Shown here one piece after another: positions 48,601 through 62,673 of a DNA stretch of 64,000 nucleotides. Positions within the stretch are counted from its first letter, which is position 1, and the number at the start of each line of letters is the position of its first letter. The position numbers and the translations under genes are program-made. Under the pieces are notes generated by a model that had not been told where the DNA came from, searched no databases, and saw only the letters and a program-made list of their open reading frames with translations. Origin of the DNA: Trogon surrucura (lineage: Eukaryota > Chordata > Aves > Trogoniformes > Trogonidae); the NCBI GenBank assembly GCA_020746105.1, contig CM036619.1, forward strand, positions 71,351,635 through 71,415,634. The letters are read 5' to 3'.

Positions 48601-51600
48601 GTCAATAAATCCAGGTATATAGTCGTATCCAGAGGGTGAACAGAGAGAGGTGAGCATACATTTGCAGACCATAAAGCTTTCTAAAAATGTTTCAAGAAGA
48701 ATAACACTGAAATTGCTCCCTCTGCCCTTCATGAAGATGCAGTGTAATGAATGGCAGGAAAGCCACTGCCTTTGCTTATAGAGAACGTACACTTTTTAAG
48801 TGGCTCCTGAACTGCTGAAGTCAACCAACTCATGCCAATCAGAGCACAGTCAATAAAGATAATTGTATTTGTTTAGCTCAGGAGACTGGAAGTATAGGTG
48901 AACAGCACAATAGCAGAGCTTGATGGGAACCTGACTGCCTTTTCCAAGGACAGTCTTGACATTTTAAGCAAAGGAAAAATCATTCTAAATTGGCAGAAAT
49001 TTCAAATTTTAGACTATATAAAATTTCTGGGAAATGTTGACCTGGTATTAATAATTTTCCCAATGAGTCATGTTTGAGCATCTCATTCCAACAAGATAAA
49101 GATGTTCAGTTTTCTTAGCTTTATGGTTAGTTTCATTTACAGATATGTCTTATGAAATGTAATGCAAATTCCCGTGAAACATTTGGTGAGAATCTCTTCT
49201 GCATGAGCTTTTTGACCTGTTGCAGAGTATCTACTTGAGAAATCATCATGTTGCTAAAGGCTGATATCTTTTATAACAGAGTTGCACTTAGAGCTTTCTG
49301 GGTAGTTTACAGTAAGAAATGAGTCCTGCACTTGTTAGATTGCAGTTTGGAGGGTCAGATTATTTCTCTGTTGGAGCACATCCTGGGAGGGATAGGAATG
49401 ACTTACTGGAATACTTGCTGTCCTTTTAAGTTTTAATCAGTATAAATTTGTAGCTTCATTGCTATCTTTTGCTTCCATTTTTTTCTCTTCGATGAGCACT
49501 GGGAGAACTGGTCTGTCATGGAATACCAGCAAGATACAGATGCACAGTATCAACTGAAAGTATAGCAATATGAATAGATTTAGCAAGACAGCAAGTAAAG
49601 CTCAGGTTCTACTCTCACTCTTCCCATACCTTAAAACCCAAAGGAACTTGACAGCACTGTCATTGGGACTAAAAAGTAACTTTGTTCCTGTGAGATGAAT
49701 GAAGCCAGGCTGTACACGGGGCTGTCATATGACAATACATAAAAAATGGCTAAAAAGATAACAAAAGCATTCTTGCCACATAGCTTGCTAAATCTTGGTG
49801 TCTCATGGAAGGCCAACACTGGTTAGGTGCAAAAAAGACCAAATAATGGAATTGGCTGTAATTCCCATTCAACTGATTTAAAGTGTCATTTCTCACAACA
49901 TGTAACAATACAGTAATTTATAAATTTTCTTTTTTTATTTGTATGTGTGTGCTTATACAGACTAGATTTGGAGCAGCATTGACAATAATTTGTTGGATTT
50001 TACCTTTCATTCCTTTAATTCTAGATTCACACATCTGTTGGGATTTCTTGGAGTTTACCTTGAGTTAGTTGCCTAACACCATGGGGGTGTGATGCCTTTT
50101 GAGATGTTCTCTGCTCTCCCACCTGGCCTCCAGCAGCTGCTCCTAGACAGTAGATCTCCCAGGGACTCCCACCCGTGCTGTGCAGACCTGCTACCTGAGG
50201 GTGCCTGAAATGGCATTAGACACCTTAAACAGCTGAAGCCCATTTTGCAATCCCTTCACTGAAGGTTATAATGGAGAGAAGCATGAGATGCTAAAATGGC
50301 AATGCAGGTTTCTAGCTGCTGCTGCTTTTGCAGCCTAGCAGTTGCTTCCTAAGTGTTGCTGCAGGATGGTTTTGCTTTTTTTCTCTGATTACACTGCTGT
50401 TACAGCTGCCTGTCAGAAGCTGCAGCCCTTCTGTTCCCTGACGGAGTGTGCTTCTGTGGAGTTGGATTTAGTGAGGTTCCCCATGGGAATGGCTTCCAGG
50501 TGTTCTTGTTTTCTTTCCCAGCCTGGTTTCTCTCCGTGCTGCAGACGTGGAGATCCGGGTGCTGGGAGGTGGGACTAAGCACAGAGCATCCCTGCAATCC
50601 ACACAGTGTCAGATTTAGGAGGCTTAACAGAGACAAAGAGCCTCATCTCTCCAGCTCACTGGCAGCAGCACTTTGCCCATGCTGGAAATGGTGTTCTTGT
50701 TGCCAAGGACTCATCACTTAGGAGGACTCCCCAATCCTAACCCATCTCTTGCATCTTGCTTCTTTGCTTCTTCCTCTCTTCCTGGTTGCTACTCAGGATG
50801 AACTTGAGAAAGCCTAATTCATTGAAAATACTCGTGTGCCACAACACAAGCCCTTTTTGGTTCACTTATGGCAGTTAGTTACCACTGGCTCATGCAGAAA
50901 GAACCTCTCAAATATTTCAGGGATGGAAATGGAGGTGCATGAATCACAGGACATGTTGAGCTGGTTTTAACTAATGCTTTCTCTTGTCCCATCTCCTGTG
51001 CCCAGTGACGGATGAGGTATCCCAGTGATGCTGGTGCTCCTTTCCAAATAAGAAAATGCGTCTTAGTTTCCTCAGATGGAGATTGTTCTGTGCTCTGAAA
51101 CATGTAACCTTATATTCCTCCTACAATCACATTTCACTTCTGCAAACAGTTAAGCCCTCTTCCACATTTTTTGAACCAGGAGGACAAAAAAAGGAGAGTT
51201 GTTAGAAGTAAAATATGTTATTAAATGGAAGCTGGCATGTGTCAGGCTTATTGATGGGAGCTTGCATAAAATGTGATATTACTTCATTCCTACCTTAATT
51301 GAAGATATTTTCAGCCTAAGTGATGTGTAACTGCTCAGTGATTTAGCTCTCTTATGAATAATTATGTTACATGTATTCTCTCTGGATAATTCCATTGATA
51401 CATAGGATAAGTGTGTCTCAGAATAGCCTGTAAAGGGGTCAGGCAGATCTCATTTTACCGAATCCCTTTGAAAACAGCATATTTTGCCTTCTTAAAGTCA
51501 GTGATTAAATTAATAAGCACAATGAGAAACCTTTCAAATGAGAGGAACATTCCCTCCGCTTATGATCTAATTCCCTGGACACCCACTTACTAAAGATTTG

Positions 51601-54600
51601 ACAGGAGTAACATGAAGCTACAGCATTCACTATGTGGTTCATTTTTTATCAAACAAGAGAGAAAGAATGAAGCCTTGTCTGTGTTTGAAAGCTGTATCAT
51701 GTTTCTGCCATTTCTTTAGGCATTACTGAAATCTTTCAGCTCTCCCTTGCTCATCTTCTGCAGGCTAGTGTATTAGCAAGAGCTTTCCAGTGATTAACAA
51801 AATGATGGTGATTTTTGCATCAAGCATAGGAAGAACCTCATTCTTACCTATGTAGTCATGAAATAACCAATTTCAAACTGTGATGAAAACAGAAATAATT
51901 ATAAACACTTCAGCAAATAAAGGAATATTCAAAAGCTATATTTAATATTAAACACCACACAGAAAATTTCCCAGGCAACAGGCCAAGCTGGGATTAAATG
52001 GATCTTTTTTAAGAGGCGTTTGTAATGTAAATTTAAAACCAAACAGTAAAAAACACTTTGACAAACCTCTACATTATTGCCACAATCTGCATCTAAACCC
52101 AATAAAATAATAGACAGGAAGGCTGCCAGCACCCAAGCCAGGGGTATGCAAATGCCTTACTCTGCAGCTTGTTGATAGCAGCTGGAGAGCTGAATTTAAA
52201 AGCACCACTTCAAAGCTTTTCTAGGAAATAATTGAACACTTAATGATTTTAAAGTTCCGCGATACCTCTAATGCCAAGCTGTTGTTTAAATTAATTTATT
52301 TAACTAATGATCAACACATGTGTCTGGAAGATGCTTCTGTGTGTATGTTCGTGGCTCTGCTATGGTTATAACCAGAACAAGAAATACAGTGGAACATGGG
52401 GCTTATTCCAGGGCACTAGAACAAGCTGGGAAGGCAGCTGGCTCTGGATGAGGTGAAAAGTGCCCCTTTCAAACCATAGAGTTATTTTGATATCGTTTAT
52501 TTGGTGCCAACTGGGGCTGCTTCCAGAGCGAATTAGGAAGGCCTCTTTCTTCAAAACGCAACCAAAGATCCAGATGTACCTACAGCAAATAAGAAACAGC
52601 TTTTGCTTAAGGCATTGCTGTGTGATTTTGATGTTTCAGTGTCAGCTAAGATGACTCCTGCCATTCTGAGACAGAGAAGACAGGAAGGTAAACCAGCAAC
52701 ATGGGGCAAATACAGGAACTTCCATCCCTGTGCCCAAGGAGTGGAGCAGAAGGAGGTCCCTGAAGAGCTGGCACTTGTGGTAGAAGTCCTGGGGGAGGCA
52801 TCACAGCAGGGAACCCCTCCTGGGCAAGTGATATGAGGTTGTATGTGGGGAGAGTTGCCCAGCAAATAAAGGTCCACAGTAACTTCCACAGCTTGCTCTA
52901 GAAAATTGCCTCTCACACAGTTTTGCAGTCATTTGCCCTCCCAGAGCAGTTATACTACTGCTTCCCTTTCCCCACCCTCTGTCTCTGGCTATTTAGATGA
53001 AAAGGTCTGCATCACATGGGCTGTGTCTCTGTAGGTGAACCCACCTGGCTTACCAGCTTTGCTCTGAAGTCAGCTAGCTCCTGTTGGAAGTGAGAAATAG
53101 TAACTGGAGGAAGGAAATAAGCTGAGTAAGAGAAAGCAATCAGTCTCCAAACTCTGGACCCACACTGCAGGAACCCCCCATTAAAACAGCAGGGGTTTTT
53201 TTTTCAGTGTACTGGTGCAATTGGTGAGTATTTATGAGGATTCTTCATGGTGAGTTGAAGAAAATATAACAGAAAGCTTCACACTCAGAAAAGGTGGGAG
53301 AAAGATGCATAGGAAATGATAATTCACAATTTCCCACAGAGCGCTACAGGGCACTCTTTGAGATGATGGGGCAGCCCATTTAAAACAAAAAGCAACACTG
53401 TTCCACACCACCTGTCACAGAAACACAGTCTTCATTACCATGATATGTGTACCTCCACTACATGATGTGAAGCTCATCATGTGCTGCCATCGTTTCTGCT
53501 CACTCCCCATGTCTTAAGGGAACATCATTTGCGCTACTTCTAGGTATTCTAGGTGTCTGCACTACATTTGACATGACTTGCCACCTTTGCTTGTCATCTC
53601 TTCAGTGCTTGTTGTGACTTTGCCTCCCCTTCTATGGGTCAGGCCTGAAGTATGCGGAAGGATTACTGCAAAGATGTTTATAGTGCCAAGAGCAAAATAG
53701 TACTTGCCTTGTGGATAAATAGGAATTTTCAGCTGCTGGGTCCCTGAATTAAAACACTTGGCCTCAGAAGGCTGTAAGTCAAGTTGGTGAAAAAATTCTC
53801 CACAAAAGTGCTGTGTGGAAAAGAGTTTGAGAGCCTTGCAGCATGAAAAGGGGAAAGAGAAATTCCAACCAGCCTGGTCTTGTAGAGGGATTATCCTTCT
53901 TTATAAATTAGCCTCTTTGTACCTATGAAACATGTTTGATCTGACTCCAAATCATGGCAGTGATTTGTGCCAAGTGGGAAGCTGAAGAGTAGAGGAATGT
54001 CTGATATTTAAATATTTTACCAGCCCTTCATCAGAGTTAATATTTTATTAGCAGCAATTATGCCTCTCTACTAAGGAGTCTACAACTACTGTTCACCGTG
54101 GCGAGGTATGGGTAGCCTTGCACAAAGACAGTACGAAAGACAAGAGAAGGAAACGATGCCACTCATTTGATGCCAAGAAGTTTCCTAAGGACAGACTGAA
54201 TGCATCCATGTTGATGAGTGCTTGTGTCCTCTGTGCTTTGATTTGCAAGTCTGAGCCACACAATTCAGCTTTTTTCCCCATTCACATTGCTTTCTGCAGT
54301 ACATAGCAACCCCTGCGTGGCTGCATCATCCTAATCAGGGCTGCTGGGTCTGTGCCTGATCAGGATGGGGCTGGCAAGGCAGTAGAATGAAGAGGTTTGC
54401 AGTGCTATATATAAAAGTCATTCAAGACTAACTCTGACAAGGTGGGTGCCAGTGGGACAGGTATACATGTGACTTGTCCTGTATTCACCAGCAAAGGTTT
54501 CACTGCAAAGGACTACTGGCCTCTCCTTCTGTAGGGAACACAAGCACAGCGAGCTCTAGCAAGAGGCACAACACCAAGTCTCTGACAAGATTGGGCATGG

Positions 54601-56048
54601 ATATATGGTAGGGAAACCATCAAGTCCCTTGACCACAGCAAATATGGGTAAGCACCACTATTTGGGGAGAGTCTGCTTTTCCTCTTCATTTAAATCTGCA
54701 AAGCTGGAACCAAACTTTGTTGCTTGAGTAGACTATGCATCCAGAGGGGTAAAACAAGGTGGTTATACATATAGCCTTACATAATATACATGTTGGTTAT
54801 ATACCAACAAAGTAGATATTGTATACCTGACTGCGGGAGCCTGTGCCCTATGCATTCGGGGACACCTTCGCTTCTGGGAAAGCAGGATGTTCTTGATTCA
54901 CCAGGCACTCTTAATACAGTTTCATCTCAGAATATCTCCTCTCTTTCTTTCTTCTCTTTAAAGGAAAGCAATTTCTTGAGTGAAGAATGGGATCTTAGAA
55001 GGCGGTTAGCTCAAGGGCCAGAGCGGGATGCAGGAGTAGATTCTATTGTGTGCTGCAGCCTGATCCCACCATAAGAAACCATTTTCAATATAGAAAATGT
55101 AGATAATATTTTTTTAAAAAAACACAAGACAGTTTCTCTGGCCAGCTGCCTCTGAGGAGCATATCAGGCAAATAGCAGCATAAGCGTGGTTTGATGGCCT
55201 GGAGGGCTGCAATGGCAACATAACCCATCCACACAAAAACCTGATCTATTAAAGTAAATGACTGATATATAAAAGTAAAATTTGCGGGGAAGTTGCCTGA
55301 TCATGTGATGCTACCAAGCCTTGAAACTATGATTTTCTTGAGTTTTTATGCATATCTATCTATTCAGCTACACCCAGTCTTGCTTGTTGGACAGCTAATA
55401 CTGGTATATTCATTCTACCAGAAATACTAAAATTATTTTCTTCCATTATTTCAATTAAGGAATACATGGCAGAATACCTGGAATTTGCATGATATTGAAT
55501 ATTTGTAGAGATTGTGATAATGACTAGGACCACCCTACTTTAGCTCCTTCCTCCATTCTTGCATATTGCATGCCCTACTAAATTAATTTAAAAATTGGGG
55601 AGCCCTCCAGTGGCTAAAATTATAGAGCCTAAATTGCCAGTGTGTTAAAGAGGTATCCAAATATCTAATGGTGTCTCCAGACTTCACAAAAATCCGTGCC
55701 ATTTTAACACAGAATTTAAAAAAAAATGTTACCTTTTCACAGCAGAGACAAATTTTTAAAGGACATTTCAGTTAAGTACACATAGAGGTACCTTAGGAAA
55801 AATTTCCTTAAAAGTTCTTTTCAGAAAACACTCCCAAATTCAACATAGAAAATATCAACCTCAAGTCCTTAGACATCATCTTTGAAATGTAAACTCCAGG
55901 AAACTGAGTATGTTCTGCATTTGGTAATAAAATTTTTCTCTTACTCCTCAGACAAGTATTGGGTATTCTTTTTTTTTTCATTTCCCCAAAAAAATCAACC
56001 TCTGTGTTTTTGGGAAATCAAACTCTTGACTTTATGACAATCTTTACA

Positions 56049-56629
56049 GTGGTTAGTAGGTCGAGAGAGGTTCTCCTTCCCCTCTACTCTGCCCTGGTGA
56101 GACCTCATCTGGAATATTGTGTCCAGTTCTGGGGCCCTCAGTTCAAAAAGGACAGGGAACTGATGGAGAGAGTCCAGCACAGGGCAACTAGGATGATTAA
56201 GGGAGTGGAGCATCTCCCTTATGAGAAAAGACTGAGGGAGCTGGGGCTCTTTAGTTTGGAGAAGAGGAGGCTGAGGGGTGACCTCATTAATGTTTACAAA
56301 TATATCAAGGGTGAGTGTCACGAGGATGGAGCCAGGCTCTTCTCGGTGACAACCACTGATAGGACACGGGGTAATGGGCTGAAACTGGAACATAAGAGGT
56401 TCCGCTTAAACTCGAGAAGAAACTTCTTCTCAGTGAGGGTGACGGAGCCCTGGAACAGGCTGCCCAGAGAGGCTGTGGAGTCTCCTTCTCTGGAGACATT
56501 CAAGACCTGCCTGGACACGTTCCTGTGTGGCATAGTCTAGGCATTTCTGCTCTGGCAGGGGGATTGGACTTGATGATCTTTCGAGGTCCCTTCCAAACCC
56601 TAACATTCTATGATTCTATGATTCTATGA
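56049..56629 (+). mobile_element. CR1 LINE 3' fragment (copy 4)
   Basis: This plus-strand CR1 copy begins at the [17 protein letters not shown] segment after the reverse transcriptase and runs through the C-terminal region and 3' UTR to three ATTCTATG octamers ending near 56629. It is close to copies 1-3 in sequence. It differs in having ATTCTATG instead of ATTCTGTG at the end and in lacking both shared lesions. Confidence 0.97.
56050..56540 (+). pseudogene. CR1 ORF2 C-terminal remnant, frame intact
   Basis: About 163 codons run without interruption from the truncation point to the natural stop at 56540, including [39 protein letters not shown] and [16 protein letters not shown]. The apparent start at 55959 lies in flanking AT-rich DNA, so the first 31 or so residues of the open frame are not element-derived. 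The reverse-transcriptase core is absent. It is the best local reference for the undamaged C-terminal region. Confidence 0.93.
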
Positions 56630-57435
56630 ATTCTTTAAAAAACTGTATATTGCAGATTTATCCAGAAATTATGCCAAAAAAATGTTTCTGCTAAAAGAAG
56701 GAGGGAAAGTATGGGAACCTAAATCCAGGTTTGCAGTCCAAAGCTCCAGCTTACTGAGGTAAACAAAAAGTGTTGAGGGACTCCTTGATTTCTCTTCTGA
56801 AATGTCCATTGATTTCCATGAGAGGAGATTTGGACTAAAAATCTGTGGGAAGGTGCCGTGAAGAAAAACATGGGGGTTTTGTCCTTAAGATAGTGACTAT
56901 GTCCTACTGCAACTTAACATTTTTGTTAGATCTATCATGGAGTTAAGCACAGAAGGAAAATAAGTAATATTTTCATAAATTAGGATGTTTGGGACCCTTT
57001 CATCTGTGCCTCATTCCAACAAACTAGGAAGCTGATGTAAAGCCCATTTAAGTTGATGGCTTTTGGCTTGGTCTCTTGGAGAACGATAAGTGGATCAAAT
57101 GAAGAAAACCACTAAATCTCCTTTTAAGCCAGGAGACTGTCTTTGTGTAGGAAGAGACTGCCAGGCTTCTGGCAGCCTTTGTCATCAATGGGGTGGAGAT
57201 GCCCAGCCCCGCAGCTGAGCTCCCGGTCACCCAGATCTTGTTGTCAGCTGCAGAGCAGCCATGAAGCAGAGCCAGTCTGGTCACTAGCCCAGGAAGCTTC
57301 CTGCCCTCTAATTAGCCATGAACTGACGTTGGTGCCTTGAGAGACCTCTCAGTGCTGTTTTTTTTCCCCCTTCCTCTCAAACGTTGCAACAGGTTTCTGT
57401 CACCTTGCGTACTGCTCCACAGGTTACAGGTGATC

Positions 57436-57726
57436 ATGGAGCTATGTAGGCAGCCTGAGACAATATCCCACCTCTCAGAGTCCTCGCAGTGGGACATGCA
57501 TCATATTCCTAAGGTACTACAGGAAGGCTGCCCCATCACACCAGCTTATCTCAGAGTAGCCGTCTCTGACCCTGGGCTTCAGGGAATGACAGCCGCCATA
57601 AGAAAGTTGGAACATCAGATTCAACCTGAAAACATCTTAATTCTTGAGTGTGAGGATGGCCAATTTCTTCTAGGCTACACTGCCAGCCATTGTACCACGG
57701 CCACCAGCTGCTGCTGCTGCTCGTGA
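57436..57726 (+). CDS. Unrecognised short open frame, possibly exon-derived
   Basis: The ATG-initiated frame encodes 96 residues and belongs to a larger open frame that starts upstream at a TTG (57337). The middle part (PAYLRVAVSDP, then LEHQIQPENILILECEDG) has a protein-like mix of charged and hydrophobic residues, while the end is low-complexity (CCCCS). A pyrimidine-containing stretch ending CCACAG at 57421 could serve as a splice acceptor, but no convincing donor follows. I do not recognise the protein. It may be a real exon, a fragment of an unknown retrogene, or chance. Confidence 0.15.
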   Translation: MELCRQPETISHLSESSQWDMHHIPKVLQEGCPITPAYLRVAVSDPGLQGMTAAIRKLEHQIQPENILILECEDGQFLLGYTASHCTTATSCCCCS

Positions 57727-60700
57727 AGAGTAGTCTCAAAGGCCCTCTCCTGACTCCCATCACTGCAGAAGTCCAGCAGCTCTTCCCCAATGAAAAGGAG
57801 AGCACAGCGCAGCCTTCAATCACCTGCACAAGCACAAAAATAGCATGGGGTCCCTACAAGTTGAAAGCGGTCCGTGTCAAGAGCTGTCAAATCTGTGGCT
57901 GTCACAGGGATAATTGCTTTGTGCCAGCTGCAGCTGATGGATACCAAGCTGATGAAAGGAGACAGGATAATATGCCTTCTGTTGTTTAATTAAGGATTTT
58001 CTGAATCTACATAAACTGAAAGCTCTGGATGCTGAAAACCACCTGAGTGCACCCCGATATTCATAGCAAGGAGAGAGTGCTGGGGAAACAGGGTTCCTCC
58101 CAAAATGTGTGTGCATCTACATAAAGCACCCTCTGAGCAAGAAAAGGCCATTTGGCGATGCTCTTGCCCTTTATTTCGTGCCAAACTGCTCCCTGCAGAT
58201 TAATGCTTGTCAGAATCTTCTCTTATCACAGCGGCTGCAATCTTTACTTAACACCCTGAGGGAGGGACATCTTGGGTTATTTTGCACAGCACAAGTGATT
58301 GAAATACGACAGTAAACTGTTAACATGATCCCAAAAGTACTGGCTTGTAGCCCAATATCTTTTTCAAAGAAGGTGATTAATAGCATGTCAGAGAGCTGCC
58401 CTGTATATGAAACACTACTTGAAGGACTGTAAATAGATAAAACCATATACCAAAATAAATAAAACCAGATACTGAAATAAGGACACACACCTGAAGGATG
58501 CTGGGAATCTCAGTTGCTGAATTCTACTTTTATTGTTGCTAATGGTAGGTATCAACAGGGGATGAATAGCTCTCAAATTACATTTGCAGCTAATCTCATA
58601 GTGGGAGGCAAAGACCCTAACATGCAGGCAGTAGCCTTATCTGGGGGATATAGTAATAAAATCCAACCTGGACAAGACAACCTAATACACACAGAAGAAA
58701 TGAAGAAATGTATGCAGCTGTTTGATGGGGCTGGAGATGTTTGGAAAGCAGCAATGTTGGAAAAGTTATGTGGGGCAAAGCCAGAAAACTGGTTGTAAGC
58801 TCATAGCGTGGCACAGCGATAAGGCTGGGCACTCTGTAAGAGCCCATGGTTGTGAGTTGGGGCAGCATGAGAAGGGTAATGTTTGTCTCACAGGACTGAC
58901 ATGCTGGGTAAAAAAAGAAGAGATGATGAGCATCATCAGAAGAGGTGACAGTAATGGGAATACAAGTGCAGCACCCCCTGCCCAGCCCAGGTAAAGCAGA
59001 GTGGCTGGAGGAGAGGAGGAGGAGGACTTGGTCAGAGGAAGCAGGGCAGGCCAGTGCTGACCAGTGTTGGATGCAAGGCTGGTCTCATAGCTACAGAGGT
59101 AGCGCTGGCCCCTCATAACTGTGGTATTGCTCAGCAGAGGGCACATCTGTCCTCATCACAAATATGAGAGGACGGAAAAGATTCAGAGATGGGTAAAAGG
59201 ACCTTCAGAGGTGAGGAACAGCTTTTACACCAGGAGCAGCCACAGAGACCAGGGTTCTCCAGCCCAGGAAAGGATGTGTCCAAGGATGAACGTGCTAGAG
59301 GTCCACCAAGTGCCACGGGAAGGTGGGTAGGGAAAGACTATTGGTTGTAAGCTTGTTGTCTCATTGGGACGGGGTGACATCAGAGGGTGGCTGGGGCAGA
59401 ACTGGCAAAAGGAAATATTTTTTCACAGAGACAAGTTAAAATACTTATGTCGAATCAAAAACAACTGGGTGGATTCACAAACATCCACTGCAAGCTTTTA
59501 AATACCAGAATAACCCTTCTGGATTGGGAGCTGGAAAAAATATTTGGGGAAAACACGTCTAACCTGTTCTTGTAATCTTGCTTACGTGTCTGCTATGACC
59601 ATGGTCAGAGGCTCAATACTGGGTCAAGTTGACAAATAGTCTGACTCTGTATGGACACTCTGATGTCTCTGACAACATATATGTGCCACAGTTTTCCCTG
59701 TACATTTCCTCTTCCCACAGTCCCTCTTGCCACAGCACAAGAGTTGCACCAGGCCATTCCTGGTGCCACATTTCTCTCTCCTTTTATTGAGACAGCTGGT
59801 CACAATTGAGCTACAGTTGTCACTGTCTTGAAGGGAATCTATCTAAATTATAAAAAAACCGACATAGTTTTTCTAAAGATTTTGGCACTTATGCCTTCCT
59901 TCTGGTAAGAACTCTTCCTGAAAAGTGATTTTTAGTTTCCTCCACTGAAGTCAGTGACTCTGAAAATCACTTTCAGGTGTGGTTGGTGGCACCTCTTGCT
60001 GTAGTTCCCACAATTCAAGCTTTGGTTGGGGTAAAGCAAGCCACAGCTGGACCGATTTTCAGGGATCTCCCTACAACTTCCAGGTAATGAGTTTCTTCAA
60101 GTCCTAGACACTTCCCCAGCTAAAAATAATGGCTCTTGCAGAAGTCCATCTTGTACCAAGCCAACAAATCCCCAGCCCCAAAACAAACATATGATGTTTA
60201 ACTACACACTGTTACTGAATTAGGGTATCAGGTTCTGACTTCTTTCCTCTCTGAGATGCACTGGGCTTGGATCAACCTCTCATTACTTCACAGGTGGAAC
60301 TGGCATTGACAGCTCCCCAGGGGAAGCACTGCACATTCAGCTTCTCCATTTCTGCCCCAAGATACACTCCATCTGCTTTTGAAGATTGTAAAAATAATCA
60401 ATAATAGATTAAACTGCATGTTTTCTTCAGGCACCAGGTCTCCCTACACATAATGAGTGTTTACGAACTGAGGAAGGCGTTCCAAAATTACAGAAATGCT
60501 TTAGTAAACCTGAACCTAGATTTTTTTTATGTATCTGCGAGCTCTGTGATACCAATTTTACAGTGTTTAGGGAATAAATTTAAATCAGTACAACAGTTTT
60601 GGATGGGTTTGCTTTTATCACATTTGGAAACACAGGGCTAGTCCCCCCTTATACTATTATGTCTTAATGATGTGCTTTTGTCAGTGAAGATGAGTTGGTA

Positions 60701-62673
60701 AAGACATGAGGATTACATTTAAATTCAGCTCTATTTGTAGTCTAAACGTGTGGCAAATTAAATGAGGAGAGGGAGAGCTTATGTTAATCAGAACAAATGG
60801 GAGAGCTCGTAACATTTTCAGAGGGTTTATTTCAAATCACATTAAATTCTGTTTGCAACCTGATGCATCTGTGAAACCGGGGCTGCCAAAATACGCTCAC
60901 CTGTTCTAATACAACCACTCCTGGGCTTTTAAAGAGCGTGCGTAACCACAGGGATGCTTAAACCATGTGCTGAATATGTAAAGCAGAATAGAATTTGCTA
61001 AATAACTAATCCACAGAGCCCATCTTTCAGCTCATTCAGGTGGACAAATGAAGGCAGGGAGACAGAAGTGACCAGCTTGTGGCCCCACAGCACACCCACC
61101 AGAGCTGGGACAACAGTGCAGGAATCTGGCATTACCCTCCAAAGCCCTGATCGTCCTCCCAGGGCTGCAGTGAGCCTGTACCCTGGTTTCCCGAATGAGT
61201 GATTAAGCACTGTCAGCAGTGTGTTTTCCAGCTCCAAAGGAGAGATTACTGTGCAGAGGAAAACAATGCTGCCTGGGAAGCTAATTAATTACCTCTACAA
61301 TTTGAAAGGCAGTGCCAGCCCTGCTTCACACCACTCAAAATCTCCTCATATGCCCCTTTAGCTTGGCTATTTCTGGGAAGCGAAGCTGGCTGCCTGTGCC
61401 AAGTGCTCCACTAGCCCTAGTCATGCCCTGTTCCAGATGAGTAGGACAGTTGGTCTTGGAAGCCATCAAGGAGATGAAAGACACATAGTCTCTCCAACCT
61501 TAGCTGAAGATTTGACTTTTCTAGTTGTGGGGCTGGGCAGAACACTGTTTCTGCTAGTGGTACTGTCTGGTTTGTGCTAATTTCATCCTTTGTGCACAAG
61601 TCAAAAGAAAACAGAATAGGTGTGCTAGAAGAAAACATCCTACCAGGGGTTGGCAAGGTGTCCCTCTTGGAATGGGGAGCTGCTCCCATTCAGACTCTGC
61701 AGAGTCTGCCCAGATCTACAGTAAGAGGACACTACCTTAAACATATCAACTCTTTCAGCCAGGCTAATGAGTATTTCTGGAAAGAAACAGAGAGGACAGC
61801 TTACTGTCTTGCTCATGGGTGGTTTCCACTGCTCCATGGTAAGCCACCCCAACACGAGACACCAAAAAGATGCTATGGCTGTGTCCCTCAGGCAGCCATT
61901 CAAAACTGCACATGTAGAGTCCTTTTTCTGAACAGAAAGAGGTGTGGGTTTTGGGTTTGTTTTGTTTTTCTTAGGAAATCATCTCCTCCATCAACATGTG
62001 TGTTAAACTGATCGTTTCCCTAAAAAATAAATGCATATTTGGGTTTGGGTTTTTTTTTTTGAAACTTTCCATTCACATTTGTTTCTGTTCCTCCCTCTTA
62101 GTCCTCTAAATCAGGCCTGCTGGCTTACATTTGCAATGTTGAAAAAAGGTGTAACGACATTTCCAATACTCAATATTTTTTTTAAACCATCTCAAGAAAA
62201 TAATTTTTAATGAAACACATTTACTATTTCTCATCTGTGTGTGATCTGCCTGATTGTCTAACTCCTCAAAATGACAAAAAACATTTGTGTGTTTAGAAAT
62301 GCTGGCCCAAAGCCCATCACACCTACAGGCTGTAGTTTTATGATATGAACTGTTTGCCTAATTCTTCATAACATAACAAAACCTTAGTTTAACACAGAAG
62401 AAAAAATCTATTACATAAGCAGTCCCACGAGAACATGGAATTAAAGGACAAATCCAATCTAGGAAACTCAGAGGAGTGGACATGTCTTTGCTCCCTGAGA
62501 TTACCTCTTAGCAAGTGCTAAGATATCACAGGGAGAGGTGATGTTATAAAAAGAAAATACAGATTGCTGGAGCTGGAGCTGAACTGCTCCAGAGAATACT
62601 AGAAAATACTTCTGCCTCTGCTTTCTAGCACTCGGTCTCATGTAAGTGTAGCAAGTATCTTGTGCAGCATGGG

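Larger units (their letters stand above)
45215..56048. other. Unique non-coding DNA, no gene recognised
   Basis: A 10.8-kb stretch with no recognised repeat apart from simple tracts (11 G at 45373-45383; ATTG units at 45593-45612). Frames of 172 codons (46827-47345) and 136 codons (48013-48423) lie in GC-richer sequence without known domains. An octamer-containing stretch near 52140-52330 looks like a conserved non-coding element, but this is not shown. Confidence 0.5.

Noticed and set aside
55959-56048. N-terminal extension fused to the CR1 frame of copy 4
   Set aside because: These codons come from AT-rich flanking DNA that happens to be open in the same frame. The element begins at about 56049.
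8500-56629. CR1 copies as a tandem array or CRISPR-like repeats
   Set aside because: The copies are dispersed, in both orientations, with different 5' ends and no regular spacing.
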